Source: Bacteroides sp.
Lineage (GTDB): Bacteria > Bacteroidota > Bacteroidia > Bacteroidales > Bacteroidaceae
NCBI RefSeq assembly: GCF_030151085.1
Contig: NZ_JASLER010000067.1
Span: forward strand, 1-57,610
Direction: 5' to 3'
Length of the DNA: 57,610 nt
The translations under genes and the position numbers were made by a program. The first letter of the stretch is position 1; each line of letters begins with the position of its first letter. Positions 1 through 8,896 of the stretch are shown piece by piece. Under the pieces are notes generated by a model. The model had not been told where the DNA came from. It searched no databases and saw nothing but the letters and a program-made list of their open reading frames with translations.

Positions 1-118
1 GCTTTGGTCAGCTATAAAGTTACTAATTTTCAAGCACATCTACAATTTTTAAACAGACTATATTACAGCTTATCAAGCGGTTAGCTACAAATAAAAGAGC
101 ATAACAAACAAGTGGAAA

Positions 119-174
119 TGCACCTAAAGTGACGAAGAACCTTTGTTTTCGGGTTCTTCGTCACTTTAGGTGCA
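119..174. repeat. Perfect 23-bp inverted repeat
   Basis: Arms 119-141 and 152-174 are exact reverse complements separated by 10 nt. The core TGCACCTAAAGTGACGAAG occurs a third time at 306-324 in the orientation of the left arm. The structure could be a hairpin terminator of a gene left of the window, since a T-rich stretch follows near 179, or a recombination-prone repeat. Confidence 0.85.
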
Positions 175-303
175 GCTATTTTTCTTCAACACTCCTATCC
201 ATCGGCGTTTCATGATTTTTTAATTCATATCAATAAACCAATATGAAATTTTGATCTAAACGTACTTCAATCTCTCTATAGATCAAGCTTTGAAAATATA
301 CAG

Positions 304-328
304 GTTGCACCTAAAGTGACGAAGAGCC
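304..328 (+). repeat. Third copy of the 119-141 repeat
   Basis: This copy matches 119-141 in direct orientation with one mismatch (GAGCC for GAACC). It is inverted relative to 152-174, so the 129 bp at 175-303 lie between inverted repeats of about 23 bp. Confidence 0.8.
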
Positions 329-329
329 T

Positions 330-720
330 GTTTTCGAAAAAATATCTGCCATCTGCCACACTTTTGCTTATATCGAATTCTTTCTCAATAGTTTACGCTG
401 TTGCAGATACCTGTTGCAGATGGTTGCAGATGATTTTATCTGCAACACTCCATTCTAGTCAGAAAAGAAAAGACGATAATCATACACGAGAATACATAGT
501 TTTAGCTTGAGGATAATTTGAGTTAAATACTTAGTTCATAGTACTGAACACTTTGTTTTATATGGTATGAACAAGTCATTTCAACATATAAAAACGATTT
601 GTTTTACTTGTTGAAACGAAGTATTCAGCCTATTGAAACAAAGTGTATTGCTTATTGGAACTAGCCGTACAGTTAGTTGAAACAATTCGTTTTACTTGCT
701 GAAACTATTTGTTTAAGCAT
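330..720 (+). repeat. Dispersed non-coding element, copy 1
   Basis: This intergenic stretch matches 46240-46600 in the same orientation. Shared blocks are TATCTGCCATCTGCCAC (343-359), a doubled GTTGCAGAT (400-421), a 9-bp hairpin (423-431 with 438-446), then GAACACTTTGTTTTA and AAACGATTTGTTT followed by degenerate TTGAAAC repeats (to about 720). No credible ORF is present: the 64-codon frame at 316-510 runs through the repeats and is not a gene. It lies before the glucan regulator. Confidence 0.75.
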
Positions 721-843
721 CGAAACAGCAAGTGGACAAAACATAAGCAGCGGTAAGGCTTGTTAGTTTGGCTTGAAGTAATCTAAAATAGGATAAGAAT
801 TAAAATTGTGGTACGCTTTAGAATAATGCTTTGAAATAAATGC

Positions 844-851
844 TATTTTTG
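844..851 (+). promoter_or_regulatory. Promoter -7 box of the glucan regulator
   Basis: TATTTTTG fits the Bacteroides -7 consensus TAnnTTTG exactly and ends 28 nt before the regulator ATG at 880. The -33 region has no clear TTTG at standard spacing. Confidence 0.5.
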
Positions 852-879
852 TGAGACGAATCGAAAATGAGTAATACAA

Positions 880-3765
880 ATGAAAAAACGCATATTATAT
901 TGGCTTTTTACTTTCTTTTTTCTTCTCCCTTTTGTTGAAACTATTGCCGGCTGGAATAATTTTATCATTAATTTTGATAAGAGTGTTTATGGTAAAGGTG
1001 CACAGACCTGGCAGATTGCTCCATACGATGATAAGTGGGTATATTTTGCTAATAAAAACGGTATGGTGCAATTTGATGGCAATGTTTGGAGTGTATTTCC
1101 CTTGAAGAATTCTTCGGATGTGCGCTCTGTGCTGCCTTCTGCTACCCAGAAACGTATATATGTAGGAGGAATCAATGAATTTGGTTATTATGAACCGAAT
1201 GCTGAAGGATCGTTGGCTTATCATTGTATGTCTGATACATTGGACGGCGCTATTCGTTATCTTGGCAATGTGTGGGGGATTCATGAGGCGGATAATATTC
1301 TGTATATGCAGGGTGATAACCGGGTAATAAAGTATTTGAATGGAAAATATACCGCCATTGAGATGGAGGCTAAGATTGACTGCTCTAATATGGTGAATGG
1401 TATTCTTTATATAGGTACAGATAAAGGTGTGTGGCTTTTGGTTGGAAATACATTTTTTCCTTTGCAGGGAGCCGATGCATTAACTTCCATGCGTATTCGA
1501 GGCATAGTGCCTTATAAAAAAGGAGTGCTGGTAGTGACTGCTTACAATGGTTTGTTTTATTGCGATGGGCGTACGATGGAGCCATTTATAACCGGTGCCG
1601 AAGATTTTATGCGGGAGAATGAAGTGTTTTGTGTGGCGATAAAAGATGATAAAATTGTTCTGGGAACTATTCATAAGGGATTGCTGCTGATAGATTGCAA
1701 TACTACGCAGTTAAAATATTTCAATGAGAATAATGGATTGCGTAATAATACCGTTCTTTCCGTCTCTTTCGATGCCGTGGGAAATCTTTGGGCAGGACTG
1801 GATAGTGGAATTGACTATGTTTGCCTCAGTTCTCCGTTTACAAACTTGTACTCTTATCCTTATTCATACGGCACCGGATACACAGCGGCAGCTGAAGGAG
1901 ATTATCTCTATTTAGGTACTAATCGTGGGCTGTATTATACTCACTATCCGGTACGGTTGAATGGTAATTTGCCTGATATTAATCCTATGCCCCAATCCAG
2001 TGGGCAAGTTTGGAATCTCTGTCGTATTGGTGATGAACTGTTTTGCTTACACGACCGTGGAATCTTTCTTATTAAAGGTACTTCAGTGAAACGAGTTACG
2101 GATATTACCGGTGCATGGTGTTGTCAGCCTGTAGTAGGGCATCCTGATTTGATGTATGTAGGTGTGTATAATGGAATTTATCTGGTAGCAAAGAAGAATG
2201 GGGAGTGGCAGGTTGTTTGCAAGATTGATGGTATAGCCGATTCATGCCGGCTTTTCGAGCAGGAGAATGAAAAAGTGATTTGGGTATATAATAATGATCA
2301 CGTTACTCGAATAGAATTAAATAGTGATCTCACAAAAGCAGTCAGAGTAAGAGAATATTATGCGCAAGACGGATTTCCGGTGGGGCGAGATATGTATGTG
2401 ACAAAGATAGAAGGTCGAGTTTATTTTGCTACTCCTCAAGGTATCTATAAATATAATCCTCATAAAGACGTTATGGAGCCTTGTCCTGATATGAATAATC
2501 TTCTAAACGGCACTTCTGTCTATTCCCGGTTACTGGAGTATAATGACCGACTTCTAAGCCTGAGTCCTCATGAAATTTGTATCGCTAATCTCGGAACATA
2601 TAAAAGAGGTTCCAATACGAGTATTAATCCCATTCAACAATCTTTAATGGAGTTAGTGCCTAATTTTGAGGCAATAATTCCTTTGTCCGATTCTTTAATG
2701 GTTATACCTAATGAAGAAGGTTTTGCTCTGTTCAGTATTCCGGCTGTGCGTGAGCGGCAAGATCATAGCCACTCCTTATATATAAGGAACATGTATTTGT
2801 CTTATCCTAAAGACTCCTTAGTGTACTCGGCTAATTTTTTGGGTCAGAAACCTATTCCAATGATTTCATACTCTATGAATTCAGTTCGATTTGATTATGG
2901 GCTTTCAATGTTTGCTATGGGCGATGATATTCATTTTCAATATCGTTTGAATAAAGGCGAATGGTCTGACTTTACAACGGTCCGTACCAAAGAGTATAGT
3001 AATTTGTCCGAAGGTGAATATACGTTTGAGGTAAAAGCTGTTTTCCCGGATGGAACCACTTCTTCGGATGAAATCACTTTTCGTGTTCTTCCTCCTTGGT
3101 ATCGCAGCGTTCCGGCTTACGTTTGTTATATTGTATTGGCATTGTTTGCGTTATGGTATGTTTATCGTTGGGATGATATTCGTGTAAAACGTAAAAAACA
3201 ACAAGCGGTAGTTGAAAAAGACAAGGAATTGCATGAGATGGAGAAAGAGTATGAAGAAGAAAAAACTCGTCAGGAGAAGCAAATTATGCAGTTAGAGAAA
3301 GAAAAGTTAGAGTATGACCTACAGCATAAAAGTCAGGAGATGGCAAATCTGATGATAAACTTTGTCCGCAAGAATGAAATGCTGACGGAAATTAAATCGG
3401 AAATCTTCAAAGTCTCCTCTATGTTGAAAGGCGAGGGGGCTCGCGAAGGAAAACAGCAACTTGTACTTATCAATAGCAAGATTGATGCTAATATACAGAG
3501 TGATGAAGTTCTGAAGCGTATTGAAGATCAGTTTGACCTGATACATAATAATTTCATGAAACGTCTTCATGCCAAGCATCCCGATCTCTCAAACAATGAA
3601 CGTATGATGTGTGCGTATCTGAAAATGAATCTTTCTACAAAAGAAATAGCTCCTCTATTGAACATCTCAGTTCGTGGAGTAGAAACGATCCGTTATCGGC
3701 TTCGCAAGAAGTTTGGTTTGGAAAGGGAAGACAGTTTTACGGATTATCTGAACAATAAACTATAG
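880..3765 (+). CDS. Membrane-spanning PUL regulator (propeller, Y_Y_Y, LuxR-type HTH)
   Basis: This 961-residue protein probably senses a glucan oligosaccharide in the periplasm and activates the adjoining susC operon. An N-terminal signal or anchor (about 1-22) precedes a long WD-like two-component-regulator propeller region, a Y_Y_Y domain (about 672-737), one membrane segment (about 745-768), a charged coiled coil (about 775-835) and a LuxR-type helix-turn-helix (about 895-961, with LSTKEIAPLLNIS). There is no histidine kinase or receiver, so it is not a hybrid two-component system; it works as a single protein, as SusR-type regulators do. Direct TGACGTATT repeats between this gene and susC are its likely targets (inference). 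A hairpin follows the stop codon. Confidence 0.88.
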   Translation: MKKRILYWLFTFFFLLPFVETIAGWNNFIINFDKSVYGKGAQTWQIAPYDDKWVYFANKNGMVQFDGNVWSVFPLKNSSDVRSVLPSATQKRIYVGGINEFGYYEPNAEGSLAYHCMSDTLDGAIRYLGNVWGIHEADNILYMQGDNRVIKYLNGKYTAIEMEAKIDCSNMVNGILYIGTDKGVWLLVGNTFFPLQGADALTSMRIRGIVPYKKGVLVVTAYNGLFYCDGRTMEPFITGAEDFMRENEVFCVAIKDDKIVLGTIHKGLLLIDCNTTQLKYFNENNGLRNNTVLSVSFDAVGNLWAGLDSGIDYVCLSSPFTNLYSYPYSYGTGYTAAAEGDYLYLGTNRGLYYTHYPVRLNGNLPDINPMPQSSGQVWNLCRIGDELFCLHDRGIFLIKGTSVKRVTDITGAWCCQPVVGHPDLMYVGVYNGIYLVAKKNGEWQVVCKIDGIADSCRLFEQENEKVIWVYNNDHVTRIELNSDLTKAVRVREYYAQDGFPVGRDMYVTKIEGRVYFATPQGIYKYNPHKDVMEPCPDMNNLLNGTSVYSRLLEYNDRLLSLSPHEICIANLGTYKRGSNTSINPIQQSLMELVPNFEAIIPLSDSLMVIPNEEGFALFSIPAVRERQDHSHSLYIRNMYLSYPKDSLVYSANFLGQKPIPMISYSMNSVRFDYGLSMFAMGDDIHFQYRLNKGEWSDFTTVRTKEYSNLSEGEYTFEVKAVFPDGTTSSDEITFRVLPPWYRSVPAYVCYIVLALFALWYVYRWDDIRVKRKKQQAVVEKDKELHEMEKEYEEEKTRQEKQIMQLEKEKLEYDLQHKSQEMANLMINFVRKNEMLTEIKSEIFKVSSMLKGEGAREGKQQLVLINSKIDANIQSDEVLKRIEDQFDLIHNNFMKRLHAKHPDLSNNERMMCAYLKMNLSTKEIAPLLNISVRGVETIRYRLRKKFGLEREDSFTDYLNNKL

Positions 3766-3807
3766 CTTTCACATATTAACTTCCTTTAAATAGAAAGGTG
3801 TTTATGG

Positions 3808-3834
3808 AGGAGAAGGATGTTAAATTCTTCTCCT
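3808..3834 (+). terminator. Hairpin after the regulator gene
   Basis: A 10-bp stem (3808-3817 with 3825-3834, AGGAGAAG against CTTCTCCT) lies 43 nt after the stop and is followed by a T-rich stretch. Confidence 0.6.
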
Positions 3835-3854
3835 TTATGTTTTATAACATAGCA

Positions 3855-3963
3855 TGACGTATTCTATGAAAGTATATTTATATTCTTGATTTATAATACT
3901 ATAATTGAAATTGACGTATTATTAACGTATTCATTATTTTGATTTGACGTATTAAAGAATGAT
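3855..3963 (+). promoter_or_regulatory. Direct repeats TGACGTATT before susC (candidate operator)
   Basis: TGACGTATT occurs at 3855, 3912 and 3955, and TAACGTATT at 3923. The 3912 and 3923 copies are 11 bp apart, about one helical turn. All lie upstream of the susC -7 box at 3995, as expected for activator sites. The binding protein is inferred to be the regulator at 880-3765. Confidence 0.55.
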
Positions 3964-3994
3964 TGTTTTGTGTATGTTGTATTCGGTTTTACTC

Positions 3995-4002
3995 TATGTT
4001 TG
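3995..4002 (+). promoter_or_regulatory. Promoter -7 box of the susC operon
   Basis: TATGTTTG fits TAnnTTTG exactly. A TTTG lies upstream at 3967-3970, with a slightly long spacer. Transcription would start near 4009, leaving a leader of about 48 nt before the chosen susC start. Confidence 0.6.
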
Positions 4003-4056
4003 CATCGTTCTACAAAGAACAAATTTGAGAATGTTAATCTTAATTTAGTAAAACTT

Positions 4057-7000
4057 ATGAAAAAGTTATTATCAGTTTTATTTCTGTTAAGCTTTACCTT
4101 GGCTTCTGTATATGCACAAAATATACAGGTAAAAGGTACGGTGGTAAGTGGTTCGGATAATGAACCATTGCCCGGAGTAAATGTGGTGGTGAAAGGTAAC
4201 ACCTCGCTTGGAACAATCACTGGTTTAGACGGTGAATTTACCTTGTCGGTACCTGCCGATGCTGTTCTTTCTATTTCTTATATAGGATTTAAATCACAAG
4301 ATGTTGCAGTAAAAGGACAGAAAATTTTGAAGATTGTACTTCAGGAAGATTCGGAAACGCTAGATGAAGTCGTAGTTGTAGGTTATGGTGTTCAGAAGAA
4401 GAGTGTTGTAACAGCTTCTATCGCTAAAGTAAGTAGTGAAGATTTGGAGAACAAAGCTCCAGTACGTATGGATAATGCATTAAAGGGCTTGGCGGCCGGT
4501 GTGGATGTAACTTCAGCTTCCGGCCAGCCGGGTGACTCACCTCGCGTGCGTGTACGTGGTATCGGTACTATTAACAATAGTGATCCTCTCTATATTGTGG
4601 ATGGTATGCCTATTGGTGGCGGTCTTGATTTTGTGAACCCTAACGATATTGAATCTATTGAAGTGTTGAAAGATGCTGCTTCTGGTGCTATCTACGGTGC
4701 ACGTGCTGCGAACGGCGTTATCTTGGTAACTACAAAGAAGGGTAAAATGGGTAAGGCACAAATTAATTACAACTTTTCCTATGGATGGCAAAGTGCATGG
4801 AAAAGACGTGATGTGACAAGCGCCACAGATTATGCTATACTTCAGAATGAGGCAAATGTGAATGGTGGTCAGTTACCGATTTATGCAGACCCTTATAATC
4901 TGATTGATGCTAACGGAAATGCTATCAACGGTTTCGGAACAGATTGGCAGGATCTTGTTTTCTATGACAACGCCCCGGTAGTGAATCATGATGTGACAGT
5001 CAGTGGTGCTTCTGAAAAAGTAAATTATTATTTGTCTTTAGGATATTATTCACAAGACGGTATCGTTGGCGGTAACCATGGACATTCTAACTACGACCGT
5101 TTGACAATCCGTTCAAATACTCAGTATAATTTGATTGATGCATCCAAAGAACGTAATTTCCTTAATAAATTGGATTTGGGCGTGAACTTGGCTTATATGC
5201 GTACCCACTCTACGGGGGTTGGCACTAACTCTGAATTCGGTTCCATTTTAGGCTCGGCTCTTTATCTGTCTCCTATTTTGACTCCTACGTTGACTGGTGA
5301 TGCTGCTACGAAGATGATTGACACGTATAAAGATTATGATTTGCCCCGCGATGAAAAGGGTAATCCTTATACAGTGCCTGGTTATGGAGGTGCTTATCAG
5401 GAAATGAACAACCCATTGGCTATGATGACGCTGAATCCCACGAAGAACTGGTCACATAAGTTTGTTCCTAAGTTCTCTATTGATTTGCAGTTGTGGGATA
5501 ATTTGAAATATCATTTCAATTATAGTGCTGATATGGGATTTTGGGGCAATGAAGGTGCTACCAAGACTAAATATTATCTTTCGGCCAATAATAAAGCGAC
5601 ACATACCAATGCATCTTCATTCAAAGCACAGAATGTGACGTGGCAGATAGAAAACACATTGACTTATGACAAGACTATTGGTAAACATTCATTTGGTGTT
5701 GTACTGGGACAGTCTGCACTCAAATACAAAGGAGATCAGCTTGGTGGAAACCGCTGGAATTTGGTGAATCCCAACAAGCCTTCTATTGATTATGCTACGG
5801 GAAATATTGAATACACTAAAGATGCAGACGGCAACATTACTGGTGCTACTGTTCAGCATGGCGTTTATGGAGGCCCTTATACAGAACACAGAATGTCATC
5901 TATGTTTGCTCGTCTGAGTTATAACTATGCTGAACGATATATGTTCCAAGCTACAATACGCCGTGATGGTTCAAGTCGTTTTGGAGCCAATAATAAGTAT
6001 GGTACATTCCCTTCTGTATCTGTAGGATGGAATGTGACAAATGAAGAGTTTATGGCTGATACACGTGATTGGTTATCCAATCTCAAGGTTCGTGCTAGTT
6101 GGGGTAAGAATGGTAATGATAATATAGCTGAGTTCGGTTATACTTCTCTTACTGCTATGGGCAACAATGTGCTCTTTGGTAAGGATGCTGTTAAATTCAT
6201 CGGATCGAAAGCTCAACGTTTGGCAAATCCAGATTTGAAGTGGGAAGAGAGTGAACAGACGGACTTTGGTATTGATTTAGGATTCTTTAATAATGCTTTA
6301 ACATTCAGCGCCGACTATTACATAAAGAAAACCAATGGCATGATTATCACGATGCCTATCCCAAGTTATGTAGGTGAAACTAAGCCTCTTGGTAACGTGG
6401 GTGATATGGAGAACAGCGGTTTTGAATTTGAACTTGGCTATAAGTGGAATATTTCCGATGCCAAGTTTGCAGTGAAGGGTAATGCTACTTACCTCAAGAA
6501 TGAATTGAAGAACTTGGGTAATGATACTGGCTATATGGATTTGGATGGTATTCAGGGATTTTCAGGTGGTGGTACACGCGGATCAAACGGTCAGCCTTTC
6601 CCATATTTCTTCGGTTATAAGACTGACGGCGTTTTTCAGAATATGGATGAAGTCCGCGCTTATGTCAACAAAGATGGTAAGATGATTATGCAGGACGCTG
6701 TTCCTGGTGATGTGCGTTTTGTGGATATCAATGGTGATGGCAGTATTTCGGCAGATGACCGTACCAACATAGGTAATGGTACTCCGGACTGGACTTATGG
6801 TTTGAACCTTAGTGCAGACTGGAAAGGCTTTGATTTCAACATCTTCTTCCAAGGTGTATCCGGCGCCGATGTGTTTGATGGAACTTATCGTACAGACGTT
6901 GCTTCCGGTAACTATCCTTCTTGGATGCTGGGACGCTGGACCGGCGAAGGTACTTCCAACAAATATCCTCGTTTGGCAGTGGGTAATGCTACAAACTGGA

Positions 7001-7263
7001 TGGTATCTGACCTTTACGTGTGTGATGGTTCATATCTTCGTCTTAAGAACATTACTTTGGGTTATACATTACCTAAGACCCTTACTCGCAAACTCACTGT
7101 TGAGCGTCTGCGTGTGTATGTACAAGCCGAGAACCTTGTGACTTGGACCAAATATTGGGGATTTGACCCTGAAATTTCTTCAGGTGCTACTTCTCTCGGA
7201 GTTGACCGTGGTATTTATCCGCAGGCCCGTACTTATACAGTCGGTGTAAATGTCTCTTTCTAA
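4057..7263 (+). CDS. SusC-like TonB-dependent outer-membrane transporter
   Basis: This protein imports glucan oligosaccharides across the outer membrane using TonB energy, with the SusD-like lid encoded next. The frame is open from 3970, but Met at 4057 starts a normal signal peptide (MKKLLSVLF...VYAQ) and lies downstream of the promoter, giving 1068 residues. A carboxypeptidase-regulatory-like domain (about 22-100) is followed by the DEVVVVGYG segment near 103-111, the plug with VRVRGIGTINNSDPLYIVDG and a long beta-barrel ending in aromatic VNVSF, typical of barrel insertion. The susD start is 11 nt downstream. Family assignment is certain; the beta-1,3-glucan substrate is inferred from neighbours. 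Confidence 0.95.
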   Translation: MKKLLSVLFLLSFTLASVYAQNIQVKGTVVSGSDNEPLPGVNVVVKGNTSLGTITGLDGEFTLSVPADAVLSISYIGFKSQDVAVKGQKILKIVLQEDSETLDEVVVVGYGVQKKSVVTASIAKVSSEDLENKAPVRMDNALKGLAAGVDVTSASGQPGDSPRVRVRGIGTINNSDPLYIVDGMPIGGGLDFVNPNDIESIEVLKDAASGAIYGARAANGVILVTTKKGKMGKAQINYNFSYGWQSAWKRRDVTSATDYAILQNEANVNGGQLPIYADPYNLIDANGNAINGFGTDWQDLVFYDNAPVVNHDVTVSGASEKVNYYLSLGYYSQDGIVGGNHGHSNYDRLTIRSNTQYNLIDASKERNFLNKLDLGVNLAYMRTHSTGVGTNSEFGSILGSALYLSPILTPTLTGDAATKMIDTYKDYDLPRDEKGNPYTVPGYGGAYQEMNNPLAMMTLNPTKNWSHKFVPKFSIDLQLWDNLKYHFNYSADMGFWGNEGATKTKYYLSANNKATHTNASSFKAQNVTWQIENTLTYDKTIGKHSFGVVLGQSALKYKGDQLGGNRWNLVNPNKPSIDYATGNIEYTKDADGNITGATVQHGVYGGPYTEHRMSSMFARLSYNYAERYMFQATIRRDGSSRFGANNKYGTFPSVSVGWNVTNEEFMADTRDWLSNLKVRASWGKNGNDNIAEFGYTSLTAMGNNVLFGKDAVKFIGSKAQRLANPDLKWEESEQTDFGIDLGFFNNALTFSADYYIKKTNGMIITMPIPSYVGETKPLGNVGDMENSGFEFELGYKWNISDAKFAVKGNATYLKNELKNLGNDTGYMDLDGIQGFSGGGTRGSNGQPFPYFFGYKTDGVFQNMDEVRAYVNKDGKMIMQDAVPGDVRFVDINGDGSISADDRTNIGNGTPDWTYGLNLSADWKGFDFNIFFQGVSGADVFDGTYRTDVASGNYPSWMLGRWTGEGTSNKYPRLAVGNATNWMVSDLYVCDGSYLRLKNITLGYTLPKTLTRKLTVERLRVYVQAENLVTWTKYWGFDPEISSGATSLGVDRGIYPQARTYTVGVNVSF

Positions 7264-7274
7264 TTTTAAAAAAC

Positions 7275-8873
7275 ATGAATTATATGAAAACAAATAAGAT
7301 ATTAGCAATAGGCTTGCTTGCCGCCGCTACAATGTTGACTACTGCTTGCAGTGACAGTTTCCTTGAAGTGGAAAATCCCACAGGTGAACCATTGGAAGAT
7401 TATTATACAACAGATGAACATATTCAAGAGGCTTTGATTGCAGCTTACGATCCTCTTCATTGGCCTGATTGGGGATTGGGACAATACAATGCCTTAAATA
7501 TAGATGGTGAAATTATGGGTGATAATTTCTGGGTAGGCGGTGCTACCAAGACCGATATGCAAAATTGGCACATGTTGTTTAATTATGAGGCTAATGAAAA
7601 TAATACACTAGGTTCTCTTTGGACAGTAGATTACTCAGGTATAAAGCGCTGCAATGACTTGTTGAAATATTTGGGATGGGCTACGGACGTCACTTCCGAA
7701 AACAGCAAGAGCTATGAAATGCAGGCTCGTTTACTCCGCGTGTTCTATTATAACATGTTGTGGCATTATTTTGGTAACGTGCCTTTCTATCTGGAAAATC
7801 TTTCCACTCCTCCTTATACAGCTCCTCAATATACGGCTGATCAGGTTTATGCTGAACTGATTGCTGAACTTGAGGCCGTAATAGACTCTAAGGTCTTACC
7901 TTTGAAGTATTATAAGACAATCAAAGACGGTAAAGAAATTGATGACGAAGGTCAGTTAGGACGTGTCACTCAGGCTATGGCTTATATGATATATGCTGAA
8001 ATGGTGATGTATCAGAATGACGAAAGTCGTTTTTCAAGAGCTTTGGGTTATATGAAAGAACTAATTGAAAACCCCGGCTTTAAATTGAATCCTGACTATG
8101 CTAGCATTTGGGAGACGGAAGGTGAGTGGTGTGACGAATCTATTTGGGAAATTAATTATGAGCAGACTAATAATGAACGTGGTTGGGGTAGTCCGTTGGC
8201 TATTGGTGGTACAGTACTTCCCACTTTGATATCTCCCAACTCCTTCCCCGGTGACGATGGTTGGTCAAAAGGAAATGACGGTTGGGGATTCATGCCCATG
8301 CGTCTTGAAACCTATAAGATGTTCGGCGAGAAAGACAAGCGTCGTGATGCTACTTGTTGGGTGATTGCCCAAGATGTGGAATATACGAAACGTTATCAAG
8401 ATACCCATATCTGGTTACAGAAGTATCGCCCGTATGACAAGAACTTCAAGCAGTCTTCTGGTGACCAGAACTTGAACTATAACAACAATTACCGTTATTA
8501 TCGTTATGCAGAAACACTGCTCAATGCGGCAGAACTCTCTCTCCGTACCGGTGGAAGTGCTACCGGTGAGGCCAAAATATGGCTGAACGAAGTTCGTACT
8601 CGTGCTGGTTTAACAGAACTTAATAATGTAACGGTTGACGATGTCCTTACTGAGCGTCATTATGAATTTGTAGGTGAAGGCAAGCGTTACTTTGACTTGG
8701 TGCGTGCTGAAGGAATCAGCGGGGCATCAGCTAGAAACAAGGCTACTACCGCACTCATTCCTGATGAATATGGCTTCCGAACTAATTCCTGGACTGCTAA
8801 GAAGAAATACATTCCTATTGCGCAAGGAGAGTTGGATTCCGACCCGGCTTTGATTCAGAACGATTATAAATAA
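7275..8873 (+). CDS. SusD-like surface glycan-binding lipoprotein
   Basis: This is the SusD partner that covers the SusC barrel and delivers glycan. The 532-residue product has a lipoprotein signal with lipobox LTTAC (Cys25); the following SDSFLEVENP is the usual start of SusD proteins and the acidic residues fit surface export. RagB/SusD features include the N-terminal TPR-like helical region, LRVFYYNML, and the C-terminal segment with RYAETLLNAAELSLRTG and ERHYEFVGEGKRYFDLVRA. Met4 (7284) is an alternative start. It is co-transcribed with susC. Confidence 0.95.
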   Translation: MNYMKTNKILAIGLLAAATMLTTACSDSFLEVENPTGEPLEDYYTTDEHIQEALIAAYDPLHWPDWGLGQYNALNIDGEIMGDNFWVGGATKTDMQNWHMLFNYEANENNTLGSLWTVDYSGIKRCNDLLKYLGWATDVTSENSKSYEMQARLLRVFYYNMLWHYFGNVPFYLENLSTPPYTAPQYTADQVYAELIAELEAVIDSKVLPLKYYKTIKDGKEIDDEGQLGRVTQAMAYMIYAEMVMYQNDESRFSRALGYMKELIENPGFKLNPDYASIWETEGEWCDESIWEINYEQTNNERGWGSPLAIGGTVLPTLISPNSFPGDDGWSKGNDGWGFMPMRLETYKMFGEKDKRRDATCWVIAQDVEYTKRYQDTHIWLQKYRPYDKNFKQSSGDQNLNYNNNYRYYRYAETLLNAAELSLRTGGSATGEAKIWLNEVRTRAGLTELNNVTVDDVLTERHYEFVGEGKRYFDLVRAEGISGASARNKATTALIPDEYGFRTNSWTAKKKYIPIAQGELDSDPALIQNDYK

Positions 8874-8896
8874 GTTTACCATCACTCTATTAATAA

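Noticed and set aside
316..510. 64-codon plus-strand frame
   Set aside because: It runs through the dispersed repeat element and has no start context or protein-like composition.
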